A DNA stretch of 19,618 nucleotides from an uncultured Clostridium sp. (GCA_900553225.1 USCV01000029.1:1-19618); one strand, 5' to 3'. Positions 1 through 9,165 are shown, counted from the first letter of the stretch. The notes: generated by a model not told the origin, from the letters alone. Numbers and translations: made by a program.

Positions 1-8
1 GAGAATTA

Positions 9-1598
9 TTAATAATAAATCATATAATCAATTTCTGGGAAGATGCAATCCTTTTTTTGTATTGATTTTAAAAATTCTCTATCAATATTATTATCTTTTA
101 TTTGTTCATATAATTTAGTAAATCTTCCAATATGATCTTTAATTCTCTTTTTTGCGTAATCTACCATTGTTCCGTTTGTTATAATGAAAAGCCAGTCACT
201 ACTTTGAGCAAGTAACAATTCACGAGCACATTGATTTAATGCAGATTTTTTTAACTTATTTTGTTCATTAGGAAATAAATGACAAAGCTCAACCATTCTA
301 TCTCCTGCAACATGTAAATGTCTATGAATATAGTCGTTACTTGGATTAAGCCATACTTCACTATAACCGTTTGCACCCCAACTTGAACGGCAAGGAGTTG
401 CCTCTTGCATTAAAGGAAATTTATCTATATATTCACCTGGAGTTATTAATTTGAAAATATCCTGATCAAAGTAAATCTTTTTAAATAAGATATACAACCA
501 ATATGGTCCTTCATACCACCAATGACCATAAAGTTCAGCATCATATGGACATAAAATAATAGGTGGTTTTTCCATAAGTGAAGATAGATGATTTATTTGA
601 GAGATTCTACTATCTAAAAAATGTCCGGACTGTCTTTCAGCAGAATCTTTTGCCCACTGCAGATTGTAGTATTCTTTGCTCTCCGTTTTTCCTGTAATAC
701 GATAATATTTTATTCCAGTATGAACTCTTGCTCCATTAGATGCTATATATGGTTTTATATATTCATAATCAGCATCATAGCCAATATCTCGGTAAAATTC
801 ACGGTAATTATAATCTCCAGGATAGCCATTAATTGAGCTCCAAACTTGTCTTGAAGATTCAATATCACGTCCAAAAGCTATAACACCTTTTGGTGAAACG
901 ATAGGAGCAAATGTTCCATAAACAGGAGTAGGGTCAGCATATAAAATACCATGTGATTCTGTAATAATATATTCTATTCCAAACTCTTTTAAAAACTCGT
1001 CTGCTTCAGGGATGTAACCACATTCAGGAAGCCATATTCCACGAGGATTTTTCCCAAAATATTTTTTGTAAGTTTGTACACCTACTCCAATTTGAGCTTT
1101 TATTGTCTGCAGAGTAGTATAGAGAATTGGAAAATAACCATGTGTTGCTCCACATGTTATTATTTCCAAAACTCCAATATCTTGAAAATGTTTAAATGCT
1201 GAAATTAAATTACATTCATATACATCTTTAAATAAATGTAAGTCATTTGAATATTTTTGAACATAATATTTTGATAAGCTGTTTAAATGCTCATCATAAA
1301 CAGTTCTTTTTACCTCTTTTTTTGCAAGTTCAATATGTTTTCTTAAATATTTTATATAACGCCTTTGAAGTAACTTATTATCAAGCATATTTAAAAGCGG
1401 AGGCGTAATAGACATTGTAATTCTAAAGTCAACTTTTTCCTCCACTAATTTTTGAAAGTTTGTAAGAAGTGGTAAGTATGTTTCAGAAATTGCTTCATAA
1501 AGCCACTGTTCTTCTAAATAATCTTCACTTTCTGGATGATGCACAAATGGTAGATGTGCATGTAAAACAAAACTAACATATCCTTTAGGTTGATTCAT
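9..1598 (-). CDS. GH57 family 1,4-alpha-glucan branching enzyme (DUF1957-type)
   Basis: A 529-aa cytoplasmic protein of glycoside hydrolase family 57, branching-enzyme type, which cuts alpha-1,4-glucan and re-attaches the piece by an alpha-1,6 bond. Visible GH57 motifs, in order: HAHLPF (13-18), GATHGY (150-155), WLPECGY (189-195) whose Glu192 is the expected nucleophile, and PYDAELYGHWW (351-361) whose Asp353 is the expected acid/base. These positions match where the catalytic pair sits in characterised GH57 branching enzymes (family knowledge). The length fits the catalytic core plus the C-terminal helical domain. The start is supported by AAAGGAG about 9 bases upstream of ATG. It lies 25 bp downstream of the DUF4912 gene, so the two are probably cotranscribed, divergent from the glycosyltransferase gene. 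An amylase or 4-alpha-glucanotransferase activity is the main alternative within GH57, but the motif set favours branching. Confidence 0.9.
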   Translation of the reverse strand: MNQPKGYVSFVLHAHLPFVHHPESEDYLEEQWLYEAISETYLPLLTNFQKLVEEKVDFRITMSITPPLLNMLDNKLLQRRYIKYLRKHIELAKKEVKRTVYDEHLNSLSKYYVQKYSNDLHLFKDVYECNLISAFKHFQDIGVLEIITCGATHGYFPILYTTLQTIKAQIGVGVQTYKKYFGKNPRGIWLPECGYIPEADEFLKEFGIEYIITESHGILYADPTPVYGTFAPIVSPKGVIAFGRDIESSRQVWSSINGYPGDYNYREFYRDIGYDADYEYIKPYIASNGARVHTGIKYYRITGKTESKEYYNLQWAKDSAERQSGHFLDSRISQINHLSSLMEKPPIILCPYDAELYGHWWYEGPYWLYILFKKIYFDQDIFKLITPGEYIDKFPLMQEATPCRSSWGANGYSEVWLNPSNDYIHRHLHVAGDRMVELCHLFPNEQNKLKKSALNQCARELLLAQSSDWLFIITNGTMVDYAKKRIKDHIGRFTKLYEQIKDNNIDREFLKSIQKKDCIFPEIDYMIYY

Positions 1599-1623
1599 AA
1601 TATATTTCTCCTTTGTGGTTTAA

Positions 1624-2535
1624 CTAAATTTTAAATGATGAAGAGGTGCATGTAGAAGATGGATTTTTAAAATCATAATTTTGTATATTTTCTTCTGGAT
1701 ATATTTTTTCATATAAATCGTAAATATTATATATTTTCTCTATATTTTGTATAGAAAAAATTGAAGAGATATTTCTTTTTTCTCTTTTATTTGTTTTAAC
1801 ATTCTTAAAATATACAGAATTATTTAATATATTAAACAAAATATGGTCATTTGGAGCATCCATTTCATTAGACGAACTAATATATATATAATCACTGCTT
1901 TCATCAACTTTTTTGTAATTTTTATATTTTCTACCAAGTTCTATTTTATATGAACATTTAGCATCATTAACATGCAAATACCAACAGTTTGCAAAATCGT
2001 TTATTTCTACTTCAAATGTATAATTCATAGTCTCATTATGAATTAATAATACAGGTTTAGTTTCTATAAAAAAGTTTTCACCATATTTTTTTATAAATTC
2101 ATTTTTATCATCGTCTGAGATGTCCCAGTAGACAAATAATGAATTTGGTGTTTGGGCTAGAAGTTTAACAGTAGTTTGATTATAACGGTATGGTAAGTCA
2201 TAATATTCAAGTACTTCTATTTGTTTTTTTGTAGATGGTGAAGTTTTAGATTTTTTTGTGGCAGTACTTTTAGTAGTTTTCTTTTTGGTAGTTTCTTTTT
2301 TTGCTACTACCTTTTTTTCAGTAGTAGATTTATTTGTTTTTTTTGTGGCAGTACTTTTATTAGTAGAAGCAGATTTTTTTTTGCTATTTTCATTTGAGTT
2401 TTTTTTACTTGCTACCTCCTTTTTAACAGCTTGTTTTTTTATGTTGGAAGTTGCAGTTCTTTTCTCAGTCTTTTTTATTTTTTTTGTGTCTTCTGACACA
2501 ACGATAGATTCTTTTTCTTTTGAATTTCTTGGCAT
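1624..2535 (-). CDS. DUF4912 domain protein with lysine-rich histone-H1-like N-terminal tail
   Basis: A 303-aa protein in two parts. Residues 1-104 are low complexity, with 33 lysines plus many Ser/Thr/Ala in repeats such as STATKK and KKTTK. This looks like a histone H1 tail or a polyanion-binding tail. From about residue 110 a DUF4912-like domain starts with YDLPYRYN, followed by LFVYWDIS (about 133-140), the hallmark of that family. There is no signal peptide or membrane segment. DUF4912 has no established biochemical function known to me, but it recurs beside GH57 and GT4 alpha-glucan genes in Clostridia and Thermotogae-like genomes, and that context suggests a role in glycogen handling (inference). 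The tail could bind nucleic acid, phosphate-rich polymer or membrane. The ribosome binding site is AAGGAGG, 5 bases before ATG. It is the first gene of the leftward operon. Confidence 0.85.
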   Translation of the reverse strand: MPRNSKEKESIVVSEDTKKIKKTEKRTATSNIKKQAVKKEVASKKNSNENSKKKSASTNKSTATKKTNKSTTEKKVVAKKETTKKKTTKSTATKKSKTSPSTKKQIEVLEYYDLPYRYNQTTVKLLAQTPNSLFVYWDISDDDKNEFIKKYGENFFIETKPVLLIHNETMNYTFEVEINDFANCWYLHVNDAKCSYKIELGRKYKNYKKVDESSDYIYISSSNEMDAPNDHILFNILNNSVYFKNVKTNKREKRNISSIFSIQNIEKIYNIYDLYEKIYPEENIQNYDFKNPSSTCTSSSFKI

Positions 2536-2556
2536 AATTTCCTCCTTCGTGATATG

Positions 2557-2587
2557 TTTATATTTACTATAGTATATACTATATCAA
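2557..2587 (-). promoter_or_regulatory. Possible promoter of the DUF4912-GH57 operon, with palindrome in the spacer
   Basis: Read leftward, TTGATA (complement of 2582-2587) and TATAAA (complement of 2557-2562) are separated by 19 bases, longer than ideal. A 16-bp perfect palindrome, TATAGTATATACTATA at 2568-2583, fills the spacer, where a repressor would block polymerase. The region is very AT-rich, so both calls are tentative. Confidence 0.35.
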
Positions 2588-2647
2588 AAGTTCTATAAAT
2601 TCAAGTAGAATACATAACAAAATTTTTAAAAAATATATCGAAATATG

Positions 2648-2674
2648 TTTACTTTTACCAAAAAGTTGTATAAA
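2648..2674 (+). promoter_or_regulatory. Possible sigma-A promoter of the glycosyltransferase-ylbF operon
   Basis: TTTACT (2648-2653) and TATAAA (2669-2674) with a 15-base spacer. It is the best match between the divergent genes, and transcription would start about 50 bases before the ATG at 2731. The match is weak and the sequence is AT-rich. Confidence 0.3.
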
Positions 2675-2730
2675 ATAAAGAAAAAGTTATAAATTATATT
2701 CAAAAGAAAAATGAAAGGGGATTTTAACCT

Positions 2731-4023
2731 ATGAAAATATTAATGCTTACATGGGAATATCCGCCAAGAATAGTTGGAGGAATTGCGAGGGTAGTACATG
2801 ATTTGTCACAAAGATTAATTAAAGATGGACATGAAGTTACAGTAATTACCTATAAAGATGGAGATGCACCAGAATATGAAAGCGATAAAGGAGTGCAAGT
2901 CTATAGAATTGAAAACTATATGATTCGTCCAAACAATTTTATCGATTGGATTATGCAAATGAATTTTAACATGATTGCAAAAGCAAATGAATTAATTGCA
3001 AATGGAGAAAAATTCGATACAATACATGCACATGATTGGCTTGTTGCATATGCTGCAAAAACATTAAAACATTCTTATAATATTCCACTTGTTTCAACTA
3101 TTCATGCAACTGAAAGCGGTAGAAACAGTGGAATTCATGATGAGGTGCAAAGATATATAAACGATACAGAATGGCTTCTTACTTATGAGTCTTCTGAAGT
3201 AATTGTTAATAGTAATTATATGAAATGTGAGCTTCAAAGATTGTTTGGACTTCCTTTTGAAAAAATAAATGTTGTTCCAAATGGTATAAATATTAATAAT
3301 TTCGCAGGAATCGAGAGAGACTATGAATTTAGAAGACAATATGCAATGGATAATGAAAAAATTATTCTATATGTTGGAAGATTAGTATATGAAAAAGGAA
3401 TACAAAATTTAATATCTGCAATGCCAAAAATTCTAAATGGATATCATGATTCTAAATTGATTATTGCTGGAAAAGGTGGAATGCTTGATGAGCTTAAAGC
3501 ACAAGCAAATTCAATGGGACTGGGAGATAAAGTTTATTTTACAGGTTATTTAAACGCAAAACAAGTTCAAAAAATGTATAAATGTGCAGATGTAGCTGTA
3601 TTTCCAAGCACATATGAACCATTTGGAATTGTAGCTTTAGAGGCAATGCTTGCAGGAGTTCCAACAGTTGTATCAGATGTTGGAGGATTAAATGAAATAA
3701 TTGAGCACGGGGTAAATGGAATGAAAAGTTATGCTGGAAACAGTAATTCGATTGCAGATTCTGTATTAAGCTTATTATATGATCACAAATTATCTGCTAA
3801 TATTTCAAAAAATGCAAAAAATAAAGTTAAAGAACAATTTAATTGGAATAAAATAGCTCAAGATACACACTTTATATATGAAAAGGCAATTTGTCAAACA
3901 ATGGCAGAAAAACAAGCAAGACAAATAGAACAAGAAAATGCAAAAAAGACTTCAAAAGCAAAAAATACAGATAAGGAAATTACAAAATTATTAAGTTTCA
4001 AAAAAAGGCATGCGTATGCTTAA
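2731..4023 (+). CDS. GT4-family glycosyltransferase, glycogen-synthase type
   Basis: A 430-aa GT-B fold glycosyltransferase. The N-terminal domain opens with MKILMLTWEYPP and the glycine-rich GG (16-17) that holds the donor phosphate. HAHDWL follows in the first domain. The C-terminal nucleotide-sugar domain starts near LYVGRLVYEKG and carries the retaining EX7E motif EPFGIVALE (Glu296 and Glu304). The divergent GH57 branching enzyme suggests it elongates an alpha-1,4-glucan from a nucleotide-glucose donor (inference). A role in another polysaccharide cannot be excluded, as no glgC lies in the window. About 40 residues at the C-terminus are a charged Lys/Glu/Gln tail beyond the GT-B fold. AAAGGGG lies 10 bases before the ATG. 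It probably forms an operon with the ylbF-like gene 31 bp downstream. Confidence 0.85.
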   Translation: MKILMLTWEYPPRIVGGIARVVHDLSQRLIKDGHEVTVITYKDGDAPEYESDKGVQVYRIENYMIRPNNFIDWIMQMNFNMIAKANELIANGEKFDTIHAHDWLVAYAAKTLKHSYNIPLVSTIHATESGRNSGIHDEVQRYINDTEWLLTYESSEVIVNSNYMKCELQRLFGLPFEKINVVPNGININNFAGIERDYEFRRQYAMDNEKIILYVGRLVYEKGIQNLISAMPKILNGYHDSKLIIAGKGGMLDELKAQANSMGLGDKVYFTGYLNAKQVQKMYKCADVAVFPSTYEPFGIVALEAMLAGVPTVVSDVGGLNEIIEHGVNGMKSYAGNSNSIADSVLSLLYDHKLSANISKNAKNKVKEQFNWNKIAQDTHFIYEKAICQTMAEKQARQIEQENAKKTSKAKNTDKEITKLLSFKKRHAYA

Positions 4024-4054
4024 ATAAATTGAATAAGAGGAGAGAAAGTATAGT

Positions 4055-4390
4055 ATGAATGTATATGATACTGCAAATCGTTTAGCATATGAGATAAAGG
4101 AATCTAAGGAGTATAAATTATTTGAAGAGGCAAAGCAAAAAATAAGCCAAAATCCAGAATTAAAATCAAAAATAGATGAATTTGAAAAGGTAAGATATGA
4201 TGCTCAAGTTTTATCTATAAAATCTGGTGAAAATGATGGAGAAAAAATAAAGAAATTACAAGAGTTGTACAATATATTAATAAAAGATAAAGAAATAAAA
4301 GAATATTTCGATTTAGAAGTTAAATTTAATCTTATGATTGCAGATGTAAATAAAATTATAGCAGAAGCAATAAAAAATGTATTAAAATAA
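4055..4390 (+). CDS. YlbF/YmcA family protein
   Basis: A 111-aa all-helical, soluble, highly charged protein. The pattern (MNVYDTANRLAYEIKESKEY, then a K/E-rich helical hairpin with NPELKSKIDEFEKVR) fits the YlbF/YmcA (Com_YlbF) family. In Bacillus subtilis, YlbF and YmcA work with YaaT as the Y-complex, which affects RNase Y-dependent RNA processing, competence, sporulation and biofilm formation (family knowledge). This copy is shorter than the ~145-aa Bacillus proteins and lacks their C-terminal cysteines. Its exact job here is unknown. The ribosome binding site is AGAGGAGAG, about 10 bases upstream. It ends directly before a strong hairpin terminator, so it is the last gene of the glycosyltransferase operon. 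Confidence 0.8.
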   Translation: MNVYDTANRLAYEIKESKEYKLFEEAKQKISQNPELKSKIDEFEKVRYDAQVLSIKSGENDGEKIKKLQELYNILIKDKEIKEYFDLEVKFNLMIADVNKIIAEAIKNVLK

Positions 4391-4395
4391 ATAAT

Positions 4396-4441
4396 AGAAA
4401 GTCACATCTATGTTTGGACAATGATGTGACTATTCTTTTTT
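4396..4441 (+). terminator. Rho-independent terminator after the ylbF-like gene
   Basis: A perfect 9-bp stem, AGTCACATC (4400-4408) with GATGTGACT (4423-4431), and a 14-base loop. With one bulged A it extends by AGAA/TTCT, and a six-T run follows (4436-4441). It starts 5 bases after the stop codon. Confidence 0.85.
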
Positions 4442-4457
4442 ATAAAGGGGGATAAAT

Positions 4458-5162
4458 ATGGAATATGTAATTGTAATTATTGTGAGTATAGTACTTTTGA
4501 GCATTTTAGCACTAGTTTACGATTTTAAAATAAGCAAAATTAAAAAGTTGAAAGAACTCGGATTTTCAAAAAAATTAAATGAAATTACCAATAAACTACC
4601 AGAAAATAAAGTGGTGTGTGAAGAAATTTTAAAACAATTACATAATGAAAACAACGTAAAAGTAGTGGAAAATCAAGACAAAAATGCAAAGGCAAGTTTA
4701 TATATTGTTGTAACCAACACAATAAGCATTGCAAATATTAAGGAGTCTTGTAGTAGAATTCAAACAATAGCACATGAATGCATACACTCTATTCAAAATA
4801 AAAAAATATTAATGTTTAATTTTATTTATTCTAATATTTATATACTATACTTCACAATAATATGTATACTTACGATATTTAATAAAGTATCTAATCCTAT
4901 GCTTCAAATTTTTATTTTAACATTACTAAGTTTTATTTACTATAAAGTAAGAAGCTATCTGGAAATAGATGCAATGACAGAAGCTCCGTATGTTGCCAAA
5001 GAATACATGGAAAATAGCAACTTGCTTAAAAAAGAAGAAATTGATGAAATAATGAACTGCTATAAAACAATTAATAATATAGGGATAAAAATGGTAAACT
5101 TACAATTTTTTGCAAATTGCATTTTAAAAATTATTATCTATTCAGTTATTTGTCTAATATAA
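4458..5162 (+). CDS. Membrane-bound HEXXH zinc metallopeptidase-like protein, resembling the YugP family
   Basis: A 234-aa membrane protein. Hydrophobic helix at about 2-22, then a soluble stretch of ~85 residues containing AHECIHSIQ (an HEXXH metal-binding motif, near residue 110), then two close membrane helices (about 123-165), then LEIDAMTEAPYVAKEYM and a final C-terminal hydrophobic helix. The layout, the HEXXH followed by IQ, and the downstream acidic helix that would supply the third zinc ligand match YugP-type zinc peptidases (often HEVGHAIQ), at similar length (about 225 aa). Cys and Ile between the His residues make it a divergent member. The substrate is unknown. The ribosome binding site AAAGGGGG is 6 bases before ATG. 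I see no convincing promoter between the upstream terminator and this gene, so readthrough may supply its transcription. Confidence 0.65.
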   Translation: MEYVIVIIVSIVLLSILALVYDFKISKIKKLKELGFSKKLNEITNKLPENKVVCEEILKQLHNENNVKVVENQDKNAKASLYIVVTNTISIANIKESCSRIQTIAHECIHSIQNKKILMFNFIYSNIYILYFTIICILTIFNKVSNPMLQIFILTLLSFIYYKVRSYLEIDAMTEAPYVAKEYMENSNLLKKEEIDEIMNCYKTINNIGIKMVNLQFFANCILKIIIYSVICLI

Positions 5163-5199
5163 ACTATTGAAGATATGCTTTCATATAGAGTAATAGCAC

Positions 5200-5228
5200 T
5201 TGAAAAAAGAAAAAAAGTATTATACAAT
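5200..5228 (+). promoter_or_regulatory. Sigma-A-type promoter for recJ
   Basis: TTGAAA (5200-5205), a 17-base spacer, then TACAAT (5223-5228). The predicted transcript starts near 5235, just ahead of AGGAG at 5246-5250. It would drive the recJ-rel-MBL-hisS run. Confidence 0.65.
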
Positions 5229-5256
5229 ATGAAAAAAGTAAAAATAGGAGAGATTT

Positions 5257-6942
5257 ATGAACAAAAAATGGGAATGCTATCAAACGGATGAAGAAAAAGT
5301 AAAAAAAATGGCCAAAGAATATAATATTAGTCCATTAATTGCAACAATATTAGTAAATAAAAACTTAGAAGAAAAAAAAGATATTGATAAATTTTTAAAC
5401 CCAACAAGAAACGATTTTTATGATCCATATTTAATGCCAGATATGGAAATCGCTATAAATAGAATTATAGAAGCTATAGAAAAAAGAGAAAAAATAATAA
5501 TTTATGGTGATTATGATGTTGATGGAATTACAAGTATTACTGTACTAAAAAAGTTTCTTCTTGAAAGAGGAGCAATAGTTGATGATTATATTCCAAATAG
5601 ATTAGATGAAGGATATGGATTAAATAAGGAAGCAATTAAAAAAATTGTAGAAGAGAAATATACTTTAATGATAACAGTAGATTGTGGAATTTCAGGAATA
5701 GATGAAGTAGAATATGCAAATAGTTTAGGACTGGAAACTATTATTACAGATCATCATGAACAGGCAGAAAAACTGCCTCGAGCATTAGCAGTTGTTGATG
5801 CAAAAAGAAAAGACAATAAATATCCATTTAATCAGCTTGCTGGAGTTGGTGTTGTCTTTAAATTAATTCAAGGTATTGGAATTAAATTAAATTTAGAAGA
5901 AAAAGAATATTTAAAATTTTTGGATTTAGTTTGTGTTGGAACAATTTCAGATATTGTTCCATTAGTTGATGAAAATAGAGTTATCGCAAAACTTGGACTT
6001 AAGCTAGTTAAAGTAACCCAAAATATTGGACTTAAAACTTTATTAAATAGTATTGGTTATAAAAATATAGATTCAACATGTGTATCATTTGGTTTAGCAC
6101 CAAGAATTAATGCATGTGGTAGAATGGGACATCAAGAAGAAGCATTAAAATTATTTTTAACTGAGGATCCTAATGAGGCTGGAAGAATAGCCAATAAATT
6201 AAATGAATATAATAGAGAAAGACAGGAAAAAGAGAAAAAAATATTTACTGAAGCTTTAGAAATGATAAAAAATGATAAAAATGATAAACCATGTATTATT
6301 TTAGCAGGTGAAAATTGGCATCATGGTGTAATTGGCATTGTAGCTTCAAAAGTAACCGAAATGTACTTTAAACCAAGTATATTAATTTGCCTTGAAGATG
6401 ATGAAGGAAAAGGTTCTGGAAGAAGTATTCCAGGATTTGACCTGCATGAAGCATTAAGTAAATGTGATAAATATATTAAAAAGTTTGGTGGACATTCTAT
6501 GGCAATAGGAATTACTATCAAAAAAGATGAATTTTCAAAATTTAAAGAACAATTTGAAGAATATGCAAGTAGTTGCAATATTGATAAAATTGTTCCAGTT
6601 ATTCATATTGATGAAGAAGTTTCACTAAGAAATATAAACAAAGAAGTTGTAAAAGAATTATCTTTATTAGAACCATTTGGTGAAGGAAATAAAATGCCAT
6701 TATTTTTATATAAAAATTTAAAAATTCATTCTATAAGAGCGCTATCAGAAGGAAAACATTTGAAGTTAACATTAAAGGATGATAATTATATGATAGATGC
6801 AATAGGATTTAATATGGGTGAACTTGCAAATGAATATTTAATTGGAAATAAAGTTGACATTGTAGGAACACTTGAAATAAATAATTTTAATAATAACGAT
6901 AATATACAAATAAATTTAAAAGATATTAGAAAATCATATTAG
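5257..6942 (+). CDS. recJ: Single-stranded-DNA-specific 5'-3' exonuclease RecJ
   Basis: A 561-aa cytoplasmic DHH/DHHA1 exonuclease that degrades single-stranded DNA 5'-3' in recombination and mismatch/base-excision repair. DHH-domain motifs are intact: DYDVDG (85-90), VDCG (141-144) and DHHE (165-168), which carry the metal ligands. The DHHA1 domain has GRSIPG and GGHSMAIGIT (GGH about 411-413). A C-terminal OB-like domain (about 445-561) follows. Length is close to the E. coli enzyme; some clostridial RecJ proteins are longer. The ribosome binding site is TAGGAGAG, 6-7 bases before ATG. It is the first gene of the operon, 18 bp upstream of rel, an arrangement common in Firmicutes. Confidence 0.95.
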   Translation: MNKKWECYQTDEEKVKKMAKEYNISPLIATILVNKNLEEKKDIDKFLNPTRNDFYDPYLMPDMEIAINRIIEAIEKREKIIIYGDYDVDGITSITVLKKFLLERGAIVDDYIPNRLDEGYGLNKEAIKKIVEEKYTLMITVDCGISGIDEVEYANSLGLETIITDHHEQAEKLPRALAVVDAKRKDNKYPFNQLAGVGVVFKLIQGIGIKLNLEEKEYLKFLDLVCVGTISDIVPLVDENRVIAKLGLKLVKVTQNIGLKTLLNSIGYKNIDSTCVSFGLAPRINACGRMGHQEEALKLFLTEDPNEAGRIANKLNEYNRERQEKEKKIFTEALEMIKNDKNDKPCIILAGENWHHGVIGIVASKVTEMYFKPSILICLEDDEGKGSGRSIPGFDLHEALSKCDKYIKKFGGHSMAIGITIKKDEFSKFKEQFEEYASSCNIDKIVPVIHIDEEVSLRNINKEVVKELSLLEPFGEGNKMPLFLYKNLKIHSIRALSEGKHLKLTLKDDNYMIDAIGFNMGELANEYLIGNKVDIVGTLEINNFNNNDNIQINLKDIRKSY

Positions 6943-6960
6943 AAATGAGAGGGGGATAAT

Positions 6961-9154
6961 ATGTCTAAAGTTAAAGATGTTACAATTGATGATATTATAG
7001 TGAAAGTTAAAGAAAAAAATAGACGTGCAGATATTAAAATAATAAAGAGAGCTTATGAATTTGCTAAATTGCATCATGGTGATCAACTAAGAAAATCAGG
7101 TGAGCCATATATTATTCATCCAATACAAGTTGCATATATTTTAGCAGATATAGGCCTTGATGAAAGCACAATTTGTGCTGCCCTGCTTCATGATGTTGTA
7201 GAAGACACACCTGTAACACATCAAGATATAGAAAAAAATTTTGGCAGTGAAATTGCAGAAATGGTTGAAGGAGTTACAAAGCTTGGAAAACTAAAATATA
7301 CTTCAATGGAAGAACAACAAGTAGAAAACTATAGAAAAATGTTTTTAGCAATGGGAAAAGATATTAGAGTAATTTTAATTAAACTTGCTGATAGACTTCA
7401 TAATATGAGAACATTAAAACATCTAAGACCAGAAAGACAAATTGCAATATCTCAAGAAACAATGGACTTATATGCACCACTTGCAAACCGTTTAGGTTTA
7501 TATTCTGTTAAATGGGAACTTGAAGATTTAGCTTTTAAATATTTATATCCAGAGGAATATCATGAATTAGTTGAAGGAATAAATAAAAAAAGAGAAGAAA
7601 GACTTAAATTCATTGAAAAAATTATGGATGAAATTAGAGTACAATTGAAAAAACAAAAAATTGAAGCAGAAGTAACAGGAAGAGCAAAGCACTTATATAG
7701 TATTTATAGAAAAATGAGAAGAGATAATAAAACATTAGACCAAATTTACGATTTATTTGCATTAAGAATTTTAGTTAATTCTGTAAAAGACTGTTATGCT
7801 GCTTTAGGTGTGGTACATGAACTTTATAATCCGATGCCAGGAAGATTTAAAGATTATATTGCTGTTCCAAAACCTAATATGTATCAATCATTACATACAA
7901 CACTAATTGGTGAAAAGGGAACACCTTTTGAAGTACAAATTCGTACATGGGATATGCATCGCATTGCTGAATATGGTATTGCTGCGCACTGGGCATATAA
8001 AGAGGCTAATAAAGATAAAAAAACTGCAGTTACTGTAAATGAAGATAAGCTTGCTTGGCTTCGTGAAACATTAGAATGGCAAAAAGATATGCAAGATCCA
8101 CGGAGAGTTTTTAAATACACTTAAAACAGAACTTTTTGAAGATGAAGTATATGTGTTTACACCAAAAGGTCAAATTAAAGTATTACCAAGAGGAAGTACG
8201 CCAATTGACTTTGCATATAATATTCATGCTGAAATTGGTCATCATATGGTTGGAGCAAAAATTAATAGTAAAATGATGCCAATTATCACACATTTGCATA
8301 ATGGAGATATTGTAGAAATTATTACGTCAGATCAAGCTAAAGGGCCAAGCAGAGATTGGCTTAAGTTTGTAAAAAGTTCTAGTGCAAAAAATAAAATAAA
8401 AGGTTGGTTTAAGAAAAATCAAAGAGAAGAAAATATTGAAAAAGGTAAAGATTCAATTGAGAAAGAAATAAAAAGGTTATCACTTGACCATTCAAAAATA
8501 TATAAACCTGAATTTATAAATGCAGCTCTTAACAGATATAAATTCAATTCTATCGATGATATGTATGCAAGTGTTGGATTTGGAGCAATATCAGCTGGAA
8601 AAATTATTGCTAGAATATTAGAAGAATATAGAAAAGAAAATAATGAAGAAAATTTAGAAGCTAAACTTGAGGAATTATCAAAAGAAAGAGTTATTCATTC
8701 AAAACCATCTAGTGTTGGAGTTGTAGTAGAAGGAATTGATAATTGCTTGGTTAGATTATCTAAGTGCTGTAGTCCCGTACCAGGTGATGAAATAGTTGGC
8801 TTTATAACAAGAGGTAGAGGAGTGTCAGTTCATAGAAAAGATTGTGTAAATATGAAAGATTTAATTTCACAAGCTGGAAGAATGATTGATGTTTATTGGT
8901 ATAATGAACAAAAAGCTTCTTATGCAGTAGAAATTGAGATTTTTGCAAATGATAGAAATGGATTACTTGCAGATATTATTAGCCAAATTGGAAATAGTAA
9001 TTGCAAACTTCTTGCTGTTAATTCAAAAGCTAATAAAGAGAGAATTGCAGTAACTGATGTTACAATTCAGGTTGAAAATTTAGATGAACTTAACAAAATA
9101 TTAAAAACACTTAGAAGAGTGGATAGTGTTTATGAGGTGAAAAGAAAAAAATAG
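6961..9154 (+). CDS. relA: Bifunctional (p)ppGpp synthetase/hydrolase Rel, reading frame interrupted by a +1 insertion
   Basis: Long RelA/SpoT homologue that makes and degrades the alarmone (p)ppGpp. The HD hydrolase domain has HHGDQLRKSGEPYIIHP (from about residue 38) and LLHDVVEDT (His77-Asp78). The synthetase domain has KDYIAVPKPNMYQSLHTT (from about 297) and EYGIAAHWAYK. This frame stops at 8124. The TGS domain (VFTPKGQIKVLPRGSTPIDFAYNI begins at 8153), the zinc-finger/helical part with CLVRLSKCCSPVPGDEIVGF, and a C-terminal ACT domain continue in the +1 frame to 9154. Homology runs from DPR into EFLNTLKTELF if one base in 8101-8104 is removed, giving one 730-aa protein of normal length. 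All key residues look intact, so a sequencing or assembly error, or a very recent mutation, is more likely than old decay. A strong AGAGGGGG precedes the ATG. Confidence 0.9.
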
Positions 9155-9165
9155 GAGAGGAAAAA

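Noticed and set aside
621..836. A 71-aa + strand open frame inside the GH57 gene
   Set aside because: It is opposite a full-length, motif-complete enzyme and shows no family resemblance or ribosome binding site.
2258..2572. A 104-aa + strand open frame rich in Phe, Val and Leu
   Set aside because: It is the antisense shadow of the lysine-rich tail of the DUF4912 gene (AAA/AAG read backwards gives TTT/CTT).
8096..8124. Programmed +1 frameshifting in rel
   Set aside because: CCA-CGG-A offers no tRNA slip that keeps pairing, long Rel proteins are not known to need recoding, and the same 11-mer sits at a second break in a dead gene, so error or mutation is simpler.
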